This document shows positions 8,127 to 18,980 of a stretch of DNA of 33,473 nucleotides, piece after piece. The DNA comes from an uncultured Marvinbryantia sp. GTDB lineage: Bacteria > Bacillota > Clostridia > Lachnospirales > Lachnospiraceae. The first letter of the stretch is position 1. Each line of letters begins with the position of its first letter. Made by a program: the position numbers and the translations under genes. The stretch covers positions 1 to 33,473 of the forward strand of contig CANRKY010000009.1 of assembly GCA_947631355.1 (NCBI GenBank). Reading direction: 5' to 3'. The notes beneath the pieces are model-generated. The model was not told where the DNA came from. It searched no databases and was given only the letters and a program-made list of their open reading frames with translations.

Positions 8127-8725
8127 AAAATTTCCTCCGTCCCTACTTCTTCCTGCTCCTCCCGCATGATCGTCTCCCAGTCGTCTGCGTGGATCACTTC
8201 CAGGAAAGCAAGAAAGATCTTCATGTCAAAATTTTTTACTTCATCGATCATCAGCTCCACCGCCGTATCCGCATCAAACGCCTTCCGGTACGAGCGGTTT
8301 GACGTGAGCGCGGCAAACACATCGCACACCCGCAGGATCCGCGCCCCCAGAGGGATATTCTCCCCCGCAAGGTTCGACGGATATCCGCTCCCGTCATAAT
8401 TTTCGTGGTGGTAAAGGATCCACTGCGAGATCTCCGGCGGATATTCCTGCTCGTTTAAGATCACATACCCCAGCGCCGGATGGGTGCGCATGTAGCGCAG
8501 CTCCTCCACATGCAATGTGCTGCTTTGTTCTTTCTGATACACATATTTGATCATTTCCAGTTTTCCGATGTCGTGCACCAGGCCCGCCACGGCCAGCTGA
8601 TAACACATATCTTCCGGCAGATCAAGCCGCCGCGCCACGCGGCACGCCAGATTGCTCACCTTTATCCCATGCCTGATCTCCGCCTCAATATCCGTGCGGA
8701 TGATCCGATATTTCTTCGTTTCCAT
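8123..8725 (-). CDS. HD-GYP-like metal-dependent phosphohydrolase
   Basis: The 200-residue protein is a stand-alone HD domain. It has the metal-binding HD in LVHDIGK, then RTHPALGY, and the HHENYDGSGYP block typical of HD-GYP proteins, followed by RILRVCDVFAALTSNRSYRKA. Proteins of this class hydrolyse cyclic di-GMP or related signalling nucleotides. No receiver or sensor domain is present, so the substrate cannot be told. It starts 3 nt after the hemZ stop and overlaps hisS by 4 nt, placing it firmly in the rel-hemZ-hisS transcript. A role in nucleotide second-messenger turnover next to Rel is attractive but inferred. Confidence 0.9.
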   Translation of the reverse strand: METKKYRIIRTDIEAEIRHGIKVSNLACRVARRLDLPEDMCYQLAVAGLVHDIGKLEMIKYVYQKEQSSTLHVEELRYMRTHPALGYVILNEQEYPPEISQWILYHHENYDGSGYPSNLAGENIPLGARILRVCDVFAALTSNRSYRKAFDADTAVELMIDEVKNFDMKIFLAFLEVIHADDWETIMREEQEEVGTEEIL

Positions 8726-8728
8726 ACG

Positions 8729-10183
8729 TTACATTCTCATTTCCAATATCTTTGATTTTCGCTCGATCATTTCATCGATCCGCTCTATGTAGCTGCGGAT
8801 ATCCTTCACATTCTCAATGCGCTCGATCCGCTCTCCCAGCACGATCTTTGTTGCCGCACCCGCGCCCAGCGCCAGGATGCTCTGCTTTTCCTCCATGATC
8901 AGGATGTTGTAGATTCCCTCCGCGCCCGGCCGTGCGTAGCCCACGTTTTCCAGATTTCCCGCCATATTTTTCTGCCGGTACAGATAATAGGGGAACGCTC
9001 CGATCTCCGCCGCGTACCTAGCCGTCATATCCATGATCTCCCGGCTGTTCACAAAGCTGATGTCCTGATAGTCCTTAAACAGGCTCAGCCGCGCCGCACG
9101 CTTCAGCGCCAGGGAATGTACCGTGACGCTGTCCGGCTGCAGGGCCGTCACTTCCCGCATGGTATGTTCCACTTCCGCGCAGCCCTCCTGGGGCAGCCCC
9201 ACGATCAGATCCATATTGATGTTGGCAAACCCCATGCTCCGGGCCAGGGCAAACGCGTCCTTTGTCTGCTGCACCGTGTGGCGCCTGCCGATGATCTCCA
9301 GGGTGCGCTCGTTCATGGTCTGTGGATTGATAGAGATGCGGCTCACCGGATGCGCGCGCAGCACACGCAGTTTTTCCGCATCGATGCTGTCCGGCCGGCC
9401 GGCTTCCACGGTAAACTCCCGCAGATGACTGCAGTCAAACTGTTCTTCCAGTTTGGAGAGCAGCCGGTCCAGCTGCGCCGGGCTCAGTGTGGTGGGGGTG
9501 CCCCCGCCGATGTATACGGTGTCCAGCCGTTTGTCCGCCCAGATCTTCGCGCAGGCTTCGATCTCGTGCACCAGCGCGTCCAGATAGATGTCCACCCGGT
9601 CTTTCCACAAAGCCAGGGGGCTGGAACTGAAAGAGCAGTACAGACAGATGCTGGGACAGAACGGGATCCCCACGTAAAGGCTGTAGCCGTTCTGGCAATC
9701 GATGTCCCGCAGGATGGCCCGCTCCCGGTTTGCGATGGAGATGGCCAGCGCCGTCTTCTCATTGCTGGTATAATAAGTGTTTCGCATATAGTCCGCGATC
9801 TCGGTGTTTTTCCATCCCTGTTCCAAAAGGCCCATGGCGATCTTGACCGGCCGGATGCCCGTCAGATTCCCCCAGGGAAGCTGCTGCCCCGTAAATTTAC
9901 TGAGCATCTCATAGAGCATGGCCTTCAGCAGATTTTTCGTGGCCTTGCGGTCCGCATAGTCGGCCGCCTTTCGCTTATCCGACGCCAGCAGCGCGCCAGG
10001 GCCCGAGAGCCAGTTCATCTCTATACTGTCCGCCTGGTAAAACACCTGCAGTTTGTATTCATATCCGGCCGGTTCTTCTTCCCCGTCCTGATATACGGAG
10101 ACATCCACCCCCGGATAAAACGCTCTTATCAGAGAATGGATATCATATTCATAATCTTTTTTATGGAATTGTACAGTGATCAT
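8729..10183 (-). CDS. hemZ: HemZ-type radical SAM coproporphyrinogen dehydrogenase
   Basis: The 484-residue product has the radical SAM cysteine motif C-x3-C-x2-C (Cys176, Cys180, Cys183, in FCPSICLYC). The downstream YIGGGTPTTLSPAQL and EAGRPDSID segments are shared by HemN-like enzymes. An N-terminal extension of about 165 residues before the cysteines is the hallmark of HemZ, which is longer than HemN/HemW. HemZ is annotated as oxygen-independent coproporphyrinogen III oxidase, though its exact reaction is uncertain in many Firmicutes. It lies 15 nt after the hydrolase gene and 3 nt before the HD-GYP gene in the same operon. Confidence 0.93.
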   Translation of the reverse strand: MITVQFHKKDYEYDIHSLIRAFYPGVDVSVYQDGEEEPAGYEYKLQVFYQADSIEMNWLSGPGALLASDKRKAADYADRKATKNLLKAMLYEMLSKFTGQQLPWGNLTGIRPVKIAMGLLEQGWKNTEIADYMRNTYYTSNEKTALAISIANRERAILRDIDCQNGYSLYVGIPFCPSICLYCSFSSSPLALWKDRVDIYLDALVHEIEACAKIWADKRLDTVYIGGGTPTTLSPAQLDRLLSKLEEQFDCSHLREFTVEAGRPDSIDAEKLRVLRAHPVSRISINPQTMNERTLEIIGRRHTVQQTKDAFALARSMGFANINMDLIVGLPQEGCAEVEHTMREVTALQPDSVTVHSLALKRAARLSLFKDYQDISFVNSREIMDMTARYAAEIGAFPYYLYRQKNMAGNLENVGYARPGAEGIYNILIMEEKQSILALGAGAATKIVLGERIERIENVKDIRSYIERIDEMIERKSKILEMRM

Positions 10184-10198
10184 GCGCTCTCTCCGCCG

Positions 10199-10834
10199 TC
10201 AGATATACGGATTATACCGTTTTTCATGCGCCACGCTTGTTTTCGCATCGTGTCCCGGGAAAATCTCCACATCGTCCGGCAGCATCGCCAGCACATTCCG
10301 CGCGGACCGCACAAGCTCCCCGGCATTTCCCGTGGGAAAATCAGTCCGGCCGATGCTCTCGCAGAAAATGGTATCGCCGGAAAACAGTATTTTTTCCTCC
10401 GCCAGATAATAGCACGCCCCGCCTTTGGTGTGTCCCGGCGTGTGGAACACCGTGATGTCGAACCCCGCCACCGTGAACGTGGCCCCGTCTGTGAGAAAGC
10501 GGTCCGCCTTCACGGTAAACCCGCCGCCTTGCGTCCACCGGGCGGAAAGGTTCAGAAGGGGATCCTCCAGCACCGAGCGTTCCGCCTGCATGGCATAGAT
10601 TGGCACCTGCAGGTCGTTCTTTAAGCGCATCACCGCCCCGATGTGGTCGAAATGGCCGTGGGTGAGCAGGATGGCCTTCAGGGATGCGCCCTTCTGGGCG
10701 ATCCATTCCTCGATCCGCTCTGCCCCATCCGCGGGATCCACGAGAAAAGCTTCGTTCGTCTCCGTGTTCATGGCCAGGTACACATTGGTTCCCACCATGC
10801 CGATCGTTCTGTATTCCACCATCAGTTTCCCCAT
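10199..10834 (-). CDS. Metallo-beta-lactamase-fold hydrolase (glyoxalase II-like)
   Basis: This 211-residue soluble protein carries the zinc motif THGHFDH (His59, His61, Asp63, His64), then HTPGHTKGG, FSGDTIF and PGHD, in the order found in glyoxalase II-type hydrolases. The fold usually cleaves thioesters such as hydroxyacyl-glutathione or related thiol adducts; the true substrate here is unknown. The start is set by AAGGAGGGG at 8 nt. It lies between rel and hemZ, a placement repeated in many Clostridia. A possible internal promoter (TATAAT, 10858-10863) lies upstream, but the -35 is poor. Confidence 0.92.
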   Translation of the reverse strand: MGKLMVEYRTIGMVGTNVYLAMNTETNEAFLVDPADGAERIEEWIAQKGASLKAILLTHGHFDHIGAVMRLKNDLQVPIYAMQAERSVLEDPLLNLSARWTQGGGFTVKADRFLTDGATFTVAGFDITVFHTPGHTKGGACYYLAEEKILFSGDTIFCESIGRTDFPTGNAGELVRSARNVLAMLPDDVEIFPGHDAKTSVAHEKRYNPYI

Positions 10835-10940
10835 CGTACCCCTCCTTATCTTTTTGCATTATACTCCGCTGCGCACTTTTCCCCGGAATTTCAGACAGGT
10901 CAGCGTCTTCCCTGCCTGCCGTTTTTTCCGGCACCGGTTG

Positions 10941-13259
10941 TCAGCCCGTGGTGCGCTCGATGTCCAGCACGCTCTCCACCTGCCGGATCTTCCCGATCAG
11001 GGAGTCCAGCTCCGCCCGGCTCTCCACCTCAAAGGACATGGCGATGGTGGCGGTGCCCTGCTTGCTGGTGCGGGAGTTCACGCTCAGCACATCGATCTTG
11101 CGCTCCGTAAAAATTCTGGAAATGTCCACCAGAAGCCCGGTGCGGTTGTTGCCGAAGATCTTGATCTCCGCCAGGAACCGCCCGGATACATCCGCCGCGG
11201 CAGCCTGCCACTCCGCCTCGATCAGGCGCACTTGATCCTCCGTAGGCATGTGGATCATATTGACACAGTCCGTCCGGTGAATGGTGACGCCCCGCCCTCT
11301 TGTGACGAACCCCACGATCTCATCGCCGGGAACCGGGCTGCAGCATTTTGCAAAGCGCACGGCCACATCATCGATGCCCTTCACGACGATGCCGTTTTTT
11401 GCGCTCCGGCGCGCAGACCGATCCTTCGCCGCCATGGAAGCACCCTCAATGGCCTCCATAACCTGCGCGTCTGTGATTTCTTTCTGGTATTTCTTCTTAT
11501 ATTCTTCCAGGAGGCGGTTTACCACCTGGCCCTCTTTCAGGCCGCCGTGGCCGATGGCCGCCAGCACGGAATCCCAGTCGCGGAACCCGTACTTCACCAT
11601 CACCGACTGCATAAATTCCGGCTTCTGGATGTCCGACTGCACGATCCCTTTGGCCTTGCAGTAGGACGCCATCAGTTCACGGCCCTTAACGATATTATCG
11701 TCTTTTAATTCCTGTTTAAACCACTGGTTGATCTTGTTTTTCGCCTGGGTGCTCTTGACGATCTTCAGCCAGTCGCGGCTGGGTCCCTTGGAGTTCTGGG
11801 ATGTGATGATCTCGATGCGGTCGCCGTTCTGGATCACGTAATCGATGTTCACCAGCTTACCGTTCACCCGCGCGCCCACCATCTTGTTCCCCACGGCGCT
11901 GTGCACGCTGTAGGCGAAGTCTATGGGGTTGGAGCCCGTGGGCAGGTTTTTCACATCCCCCGCGGGGGTAAAGCAGTACACGTTTTCCGCAAACAGATCC
12001 AGGTCGCTTTTCAGCAGGTTCAGGAACTCGTGGTTGTCGGACATATCCCTCTGCCACTCCAGGATCTGCCGCAGCCATGCCATTTTGGCCTCCTCCTGGC
12101 TGCCGGTCTTCTGCCCGTTGGACTGCTCCTTGTATTTCCAGTGCGCCGCAATGCCGTACTCCGCGGTCTTGTGCATCTCGAAAGTGCGGATCTGGATCTC
12201 AAAAGGCATCCCGTTGGGCCCGATCAGCGTGGTATGCAGAGACTGGTACATATTGGGCTTCGGCATGGCGATATAATCCTTGAACCGCCCCGGAATGGGC
12301 GTGTACATCTCGTGGATCACCCCAAGGGCCGCATAGCAGTCCTTCACCGTATCCACAATGATGCGCACGGCGAACAGATCGTAAATCTGGTCGATGGTCT
12401 TATCCTGGTTCACCATCTTTTTGTAGATGCTGAAAAAGTGTTTCACGCGGCCGTCTATCTGGGCCTTGATCCCCGCCGCCTCGATGTTCTTTCTCACATT
12501 GTCCACAATGCCCTGCACAAAATTTTCCCGCTCCACCTTGCGCAGAGCGATCTTCTCCACCAGGTCGTAATACACCTCCGGCTGGGAATATTTCAGAGAA
12601 AGATCATCCAGCTCCGTCTGGATCTTAGAAATTCCCAGGCGGTGAGCGATGGGCGCATAGATATCCATGGTCTCGCGGGCCACGTCTTTTTGCTTTTCCG
12701 GGCTCCGGTATTTCAGGGTACGCATATTGTGCAGGCGATCCGCCAGCTTGATCAGGATCACGCGGATATCCTTCGCCATGGCCAGGAACATCTTGCGCAG
12801 GTTCTCCGCCTGCACCTCCACCTTGTCGGAGGAATAGCTGAGGCTTCCCAGCTTGGTCACGCCGTCCACCAGTTGCTCCACGTCCTCGCCGAACTGCTCC
12901 CGCACCTGCTCGGAAGTCATGTTTGTGTCTTCCACCACATCGTGAAGCAGACCCGCCGTGATAGTCTCCTTATCCATTTCCAGGTCTGCCAGGATGATCG
13001 CCACGCACAGAGGATGAATGATATAGGGCTCCCCGGATTTTCTCTTTTGTTCTTTATGCGCTTCATAGGCTGTCTGATATGCTTTCTCGATCATGGAAAT
13101 ATCATCGGAGGGATGATATTTTCGGATACTGGCGATCAGCTCCCGGTACAGGTCGTCCGGATCCGTGAAATCATCCATTTTTTTCACGCGCGCTTCCACC
13201 TTTTTGATGGCCGCCAGCTTCTCATTATCTTCCATTTTGGTTTTTTCCGTCTCGTTCAT
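10941..13259 (-). CDS. relA: Bifunctional (p)ppGpp synthetase/hydrolase (Rel)
   Basis: The 772-residue enzyme makes and degrades (p)ppGpp in the stringent response. The hydrolase HD domain is intact (His82; LLHDVVED with His106-Asp107). The synthetase domain has RFKDYIAMPKPNMYQSLHTT and the ribosome-linked EIQIRT segment. A TGS domain follows (VYCFTPAGDVKNLPTGSNPIDFAY), and the C-terminal ACT domain ends near residue 770. Length and domain order match long Rel proteins of Firmicutes, which are usually bifunctional. The upstream ribosome site (GGTGATT) is weak. The gene is 48 nt downstream of apt, so it is probably transcribed from the apt promoter. Confidence 0.97.
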   Translation of the reverse strand: MNETEKTKMEDNEKLAAIKKVEARVKKMDDFTDPDDLYRELIASIRKYHPSDDISMIEKAYQTAYEAHKEQKRKSGEPYIIHPLCVAIILADLEMDKETITAGLLHDVVEDTNMTSEQVREQFGEDVEQLVDGVTKLGSLSYSSDKVEVQAENLRKMFLAMAKDIRVILIKLADRLHNMRTLKYRSPEKQKDVARETMDIYAPIAHRLGISKIQTELDDLSLKYSQPEVYYDLVEKIALRKVERENFVQGIVDNVRKNIEAAGIKAQIDGRVKHFFSIYKKMVNQDKTIDQIYDLFAVRIIVDTVKDCYAALGVIHEMYTPIPGRFKDYIAMPKPNMYQSLHTTLIGPNGMPFEIQIRTFEMHKTAEYGIAAHWKYKEQSNGQKTGSQEEAKMAWLRQILEWQRDMSDNHEFLNLLKSDLDLFAENVYCFTPAGDVKNLPTGSNPIDFAYSVHSAVGNKMVGARVNGKLVNIDYVIQNGDRIEIITSQNSKGPSRDWLKIVKSTQAKNKINQWFKQELKDDNIVKGRELMASYCKAKGIVQSDIQKPEFMQSVMVKYGFRDWDSVLAAIGHGGLKEGQVVNRLLEEYKKKYQKEITDAQVMEAIEGASMAAKDRSARRSAKNGIVVKGIDDVAVRFAKCCSPVPGDEIVGFVTRGRGVTIHRTDCVNMIHMPTEDQVRLIEAEWQAAAADVSGRFLAEIKIFGNNRTGLLVDISRIFTERKIDVLSVNSRTSKQGTATIAMSFEVESRAELDSLIGKIRQVESVLDIERTTG

Positions 13260-13307
13260 CTAATCACCACCACACAAAGACATCAAAATCTATCCGCTGC
13301 CTGTGAC

Positions 13308-13835
13308 TTATTTCCCTTCGTAGCACACGATGGACTGTACATCGTAGCCCTCCAGCTTTTTCCGGCCGTTCAGGCCGGCCAGCTCGATGAGGAACAGATC
13401 TTTTACCACAACGCCGCCCAGCTCCTCGATGAGCTTGTTGCACGCCTCCAGCGTACCGCCCGTGGCCAGCAGGTCGTCTATGATGACCACGCGCTGCCCC
13501 GGCTGTATGGCGTCTTTGTGGATCTCGATCTCCGCCGTGCCGTATTCCAGATCATACTTTTTGGACACGGTGGCGCAGGGAAGTTTTCCCTTTTTGCGGA
13601 TCAGCACAAAGGGCTTATGGAGATTATATGCGATGGGCGCGCCAAACAGAAATCCTCTGGACTCTGTCCCCGCGATCACATCTACCTTGTCCGGGTCAAG
13701 ACACGCCTGCATCTGGTCTATGGCCATCTGCAGCCCGTCCGCGTCCTGCAGCACGCTGGTGATATCCCGGAAAATGATGCCGGGCTCCGGAAAATCCGGT
13801 ATGCTTCTGATATAGTCCTCTACGTTCTTTTTCAT
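13308..13835 (-). CDS. apt: Adenine phosphoribosyltransferase
   Basis: The 175-residue enzyme converts adenine and PRPP to AMP (purine salvage). It shows the N-terminal DFPEPGIIFRDIT segment and the PRPP-binding loop VVIIDDLLATGGT. The frame stays open upstream to 13877, but AGGAGGAG lies 6 nt before the ATG at 13833-13835 and the family starts there, so the shorter start is chosen. It is the first gene of the minus-strand operon with rel. The apt-rel pairing, linking PRPP/purine salvage and (p)ppGpp, is widespread in Firmicutes. Confidence 0.96.
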   Translation of the reverse strand: MKKNVEDYIRSIPDFPEPGIIFRDITSVLQDADGLQMAIDQMQACLDPDKVDVIAGTESRGFLFGAPIAYNLHKPFVLIRKKGKLPCATVSKKYDLEYGTAEIEIHKDAIQPGQRVVIIDDLLATGGTLEACNKLIEELGGVVVKDLFLIELAGLNGRKKLEGYDVQSIVCYEGK

Positions 13836-13890
13836 TTTTTCTCCTCCTGTTAAAGCGCTGAAAACAGCTATTCGCAATATATAATTTTAT

Positions 13891-13919
13891 AGTATAACAC
13901 CATTTTCTGTATTATTCAA
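13891..13919 (-). promoter_or_regulatory. Sigma-A promoter of the apt-rel-hemZ-hisS operon
   Basis: TTGAAT (13914-13919) and TATACT (13891-13896) on the minus strand, 17 nt apart, lie about 55 nt before the apt start. Confidence 0.75.
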
Positions 13920-14010
13920 TTACGAAAAACGAAAACTTCAACATGGCGAAAATGCGCGGGAAACAGCACAAATTTTTATGGAACGTATTATTTTATAAAG
14001 TACAAAGGGC

Positions 14011-14047
14011 AAAAAGAATCCCCGGAAATTCGAAATTTCCGGGGATT
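14011..14047 (-). terminator. Intrinsic terminator of the tRNA-Leu gene
   Basis: A perfect stem of at least 14 bp (14017-14030 with 14034-14047, 3-nt loop) is followed on the minus strand by TTCTTTTT. It lies 10 nt beyond the tRNA 3' end. Confidence 0.9.
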
Positions 14048-14057
14048 TTCTTTGAGA

Positions 14058-14141
14058 TGCGGGAGATGGGACTTGAACCCACACGAGCATACACCCACAA
14101 GATCCTTAGTCTTGCCTGTCTGCCAATTCCAGCACTCCCGC
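14058..14141 (-). tRNA. tRNA-Leu, anticodon AAG
   Basis: The 84-nt minus-strand sequence folds as a class II tRNA. The acceptor stem GCGGGAG pairs with CTCCCGC, discriminator A. The D-arm contains AATTGG, and a 5-bp anticodon stem CAAGA/TCTTG holds loop CTAAGGA. A long variable arm and the T-loop TTCAAGT follow. Position 33 is T and 34-36 read AAG, giving leucine codon CUU, and CUN if A34 becomes inosine. CCA is not encoded. Confidence 0.97.
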
Positions 14142-14152
14142 AAACAAGACGT

Positions 14153-14181
14153 ATTATAGCATTTGCGGAGATATTCGTCAA
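14153..14181 (-). promoter_or_regulatory. Sigma-A promoter of the tRNA-Leu gene
   Basis: TTGACG (14176-14181), 17 nt, TATAAT (14153-14158) on the minus strand. The -10 box ends 11 nt before the mature tRNA 5' end. Confidence 0.9.
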
Positions 14182-14335
14182 CATTATTTTTTAAAATTTT
14201 GGCCATGTGTGCAGACTGCGGAAACCGACGGTGCAATCCGCGGTTACTTATGTTATACTGTTCTGCGGGACGGCGATGGGCCGGCTGGGAAACTGGCCAG
14301 GAAACGGCTCCCGAAAAGAGATGAGGAGGTTTTTT

Positions 14336-14512
14336 ATGCAGGGAAACTGTGAGACATGTGCATTTTATATGTATGATGAAGATTACGAAGACTATATCTG
14401 TGACATCAATATGGACGAGGACGAATATACCCGTCTGGTCTCAGACAGCCACTATCAGTGCCCGTATTACCGCAACGGGGATGAATACGCCGTAGTGCGA
14501 AAGCAGATGTAA
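14336..14512 (+). CDS. Small four-cysteine acidic protein (DUF6472-like)
   Basis: This 58-residue protein starts at the ATG at 14336, preceded by GAGGAGG at 7 nt; the longer open frame upstream has no ribosome site. It has four cysteines, in NCETC, ICDI and QCPYY, amid many Asp, Glu and Tyr. The spacing suggests a small metal-binding knuckle. The pattern NCETCxxYxYDExYxxYxC...CPYYRxxDEYxxVRKQM recalls a family of short Lachnospiraceae proteins of unknown function (DUF6472, from memory). A TATACT -10 candidate lies at 14254-14259 with a poor -35. It precedes the PTS operon but is about 100 nt away, so it is probably a separate unit. Confidence 0.85.
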   Translation: MQGNCETCAFYMYDEDYEDYICDINMDEDEYTRLVSDSHYQCPYYRNGDEYAVVRKQM

Positions 14513-14548
14513 AGGGAAAACAGTTATAGCGCGTGCGCGGTCCGCGGG

Positions 14549-14609
14549 AATAAAAAGACGTTGTTCGGGTCAGAATAACAGAAAAAAGGAAAAGGAGAAC
14601 GTCTTTATT
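14549..14609 (+). promoter_or_regulatory. Inverted repeat enclosing the ribosome site of the PTS gene
   Basis: AATAAAAAGACGTT (14549-14562) can pair with AACGTCTTTATT (14598-14609), the latter ending just before the PTS start codon. The Shine-Dalgarno GGAG (14594-14597) touches the right arm at the edge of a 35-nt loop. It may act in translation control. It does not look like a BglG/LicT antiterminator site. Confidence 0.45.
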
Positions 14610-17995
<3,386 letters not shown>

Positions 17996-18020
17996 ACCAT
18001 TTCCCGCACATTGTGGAGTG

Positions 18021-18038
18021 AAAAAACGCTCTTTAGCG
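18021..18038 (-). terminator. Weak intrinsic terminator after the TauE/SafE gene
   Basis: On the minus strand CGCT-AAAG-AGCG is followed by TTTTTT. The stem is only 4 bp, and it lies between the convergent glucosidase and permease genes. Confidence 0.4.
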
Positions 18039-18064
18039 GAAAGGCTTTTCGATAAGCAAAAAAT

Positions 18065-18838
18065 TTACAGGCGAAAAAGGATTTTGAAAAAGAGGAGCAG
18101 GAGCACCAGCAGGATGACTGGCCGGGTGACACCGGCTCCTTTTTTCATGGCAAGCCCGGCGCCCAGATAACCTCCGACCATATTGCAGACGGCCGCCGCA
18201 ATTCCCAGTGGCAGAAGAACCTGTCCGTTCGCCAGGAAAATGGCCAGAGAAGTGAGATTTGTGGTCAGGTTGATAGCTTTTGCCTGCCCGTTGGCGCGAG
18301 CGATGTTCATTTTTGCGAAAACAGTAAAAGCGATGATCAGGAAGGTGCCGGTTCCGGGGCCGTAAAAGCCGTCGTATATGCCGATCAGAAAAGCGGCGGC
18401 CACAGCGGTGACATAGGTGCGCCTGTTCAGCGCAAAACCGGTGCCTTCCGGCTCCCGGAACAGGTTCCGGTTTAAGACGATAAGAGCGGTGACCGGAAGC
18501 AGCACAAACAACAGGCACTGCATAATTTCTTCCCCGATCCGGAGGGAGAGCTCCGCGCCGATAGAGGAACCGATAACGGCGGCCGCCACGGAGGGGACGG
18601 CAAGCCGGAAATTCACGAGCTTGTTGCGTATAAAGCGCGCCGTGGTGAGGGCGGTGCCGCAGCTGGAAGACAGTTTATTTGTGGCGATCGCTTGGTGCGC
18701 GGGGAGCCCTGCGAGAAGATAGGCGGGCAGCGAGATCAGGCCGCCGCCTCCCCCGATGGCGTCCACCAGTCCGGCCAGGAACAACAGCGGACATACGATA
18801 AAAAATGTTTTTGCGGTGAGAGTCATGACAGATACCAT
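18065..18838 (-). CDS. TauE/SafE family membrane permease
   Basis: The 257-residue protein has about eight hydrophobic segments and the family hallmarks LVDAIGGGGGLISLPAYLLAGLP near the N-terminus and GIYDGFYGPGTGTFLIIAF in the second half, which repeat one another as expected for this inverted-repeat fold. The family exports sulfite/sulfonates or other organic anions; the substrate here is unknown. The frame is open far upstream to 19096, but the ATG at 18838 with AGGA 5 nt before it gives the normal family length, so that start is used. An ATG 12 nt further in is a second option. It is divergent from the glycosyltransferase gene and convergent with the glucosidase. Confidence 0.93.
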   Translation of the reverse strand: MVSVMTLTAKTFFIVCPLLFLAGLVDAIGGGGGLISLPAYLLAGLPAHQAIATNKLSSSCGTALTTARFIRNKLVNFRLAVPSVAAAVIGSSIGAELSLRIGEEIMQCLLFVLLPVTALIVLNRNLFREPEGTGFALNRRTYVTAVAAAFLIGIYDGFYGPGTGTFLIIAFTVFAKMNIARANGQAKAINLTTNLTSLAIFLANGQVLLPLGIAAAVCNMVGGYLGAGLAMKKGAGVTRPVILLVLLLLFFKILFRL

Positions 18839-18980
18839 TCCTTTCCTGACAGCCTTATCCACTATAGGCTGACGCGGGAAGAATGTCAAGTTTGGGCAGA
18901 GCAAAATTTTAAAAATCCTGCGCACCGTCCCGCTTTTTTGCATATCCTGCATTATAACCACCCGCAAGGAGGCTGGAAGC

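Noticed and set aside
9116..10624. 502-codon plus-strand frame opposite hemZ and the hydrolase
   Set aside because: Antisense to two clearly recognised enzymes; composition (His/Arg/Pro-rich) and lack of start signal mark it as a shadow.
11901..13853. 650-codon plus-strand frame opposite rel and apt
   Set aside because: It spans two well-supported genes on the other strand and shows no protein-like features of its own.
14549..14609. Ribonucleic antiterminator (RAT) site for a BglG/LicT regulator before the PTS gene
   Set aside because: The known RAT pattern and an overlapping terminator are not present.
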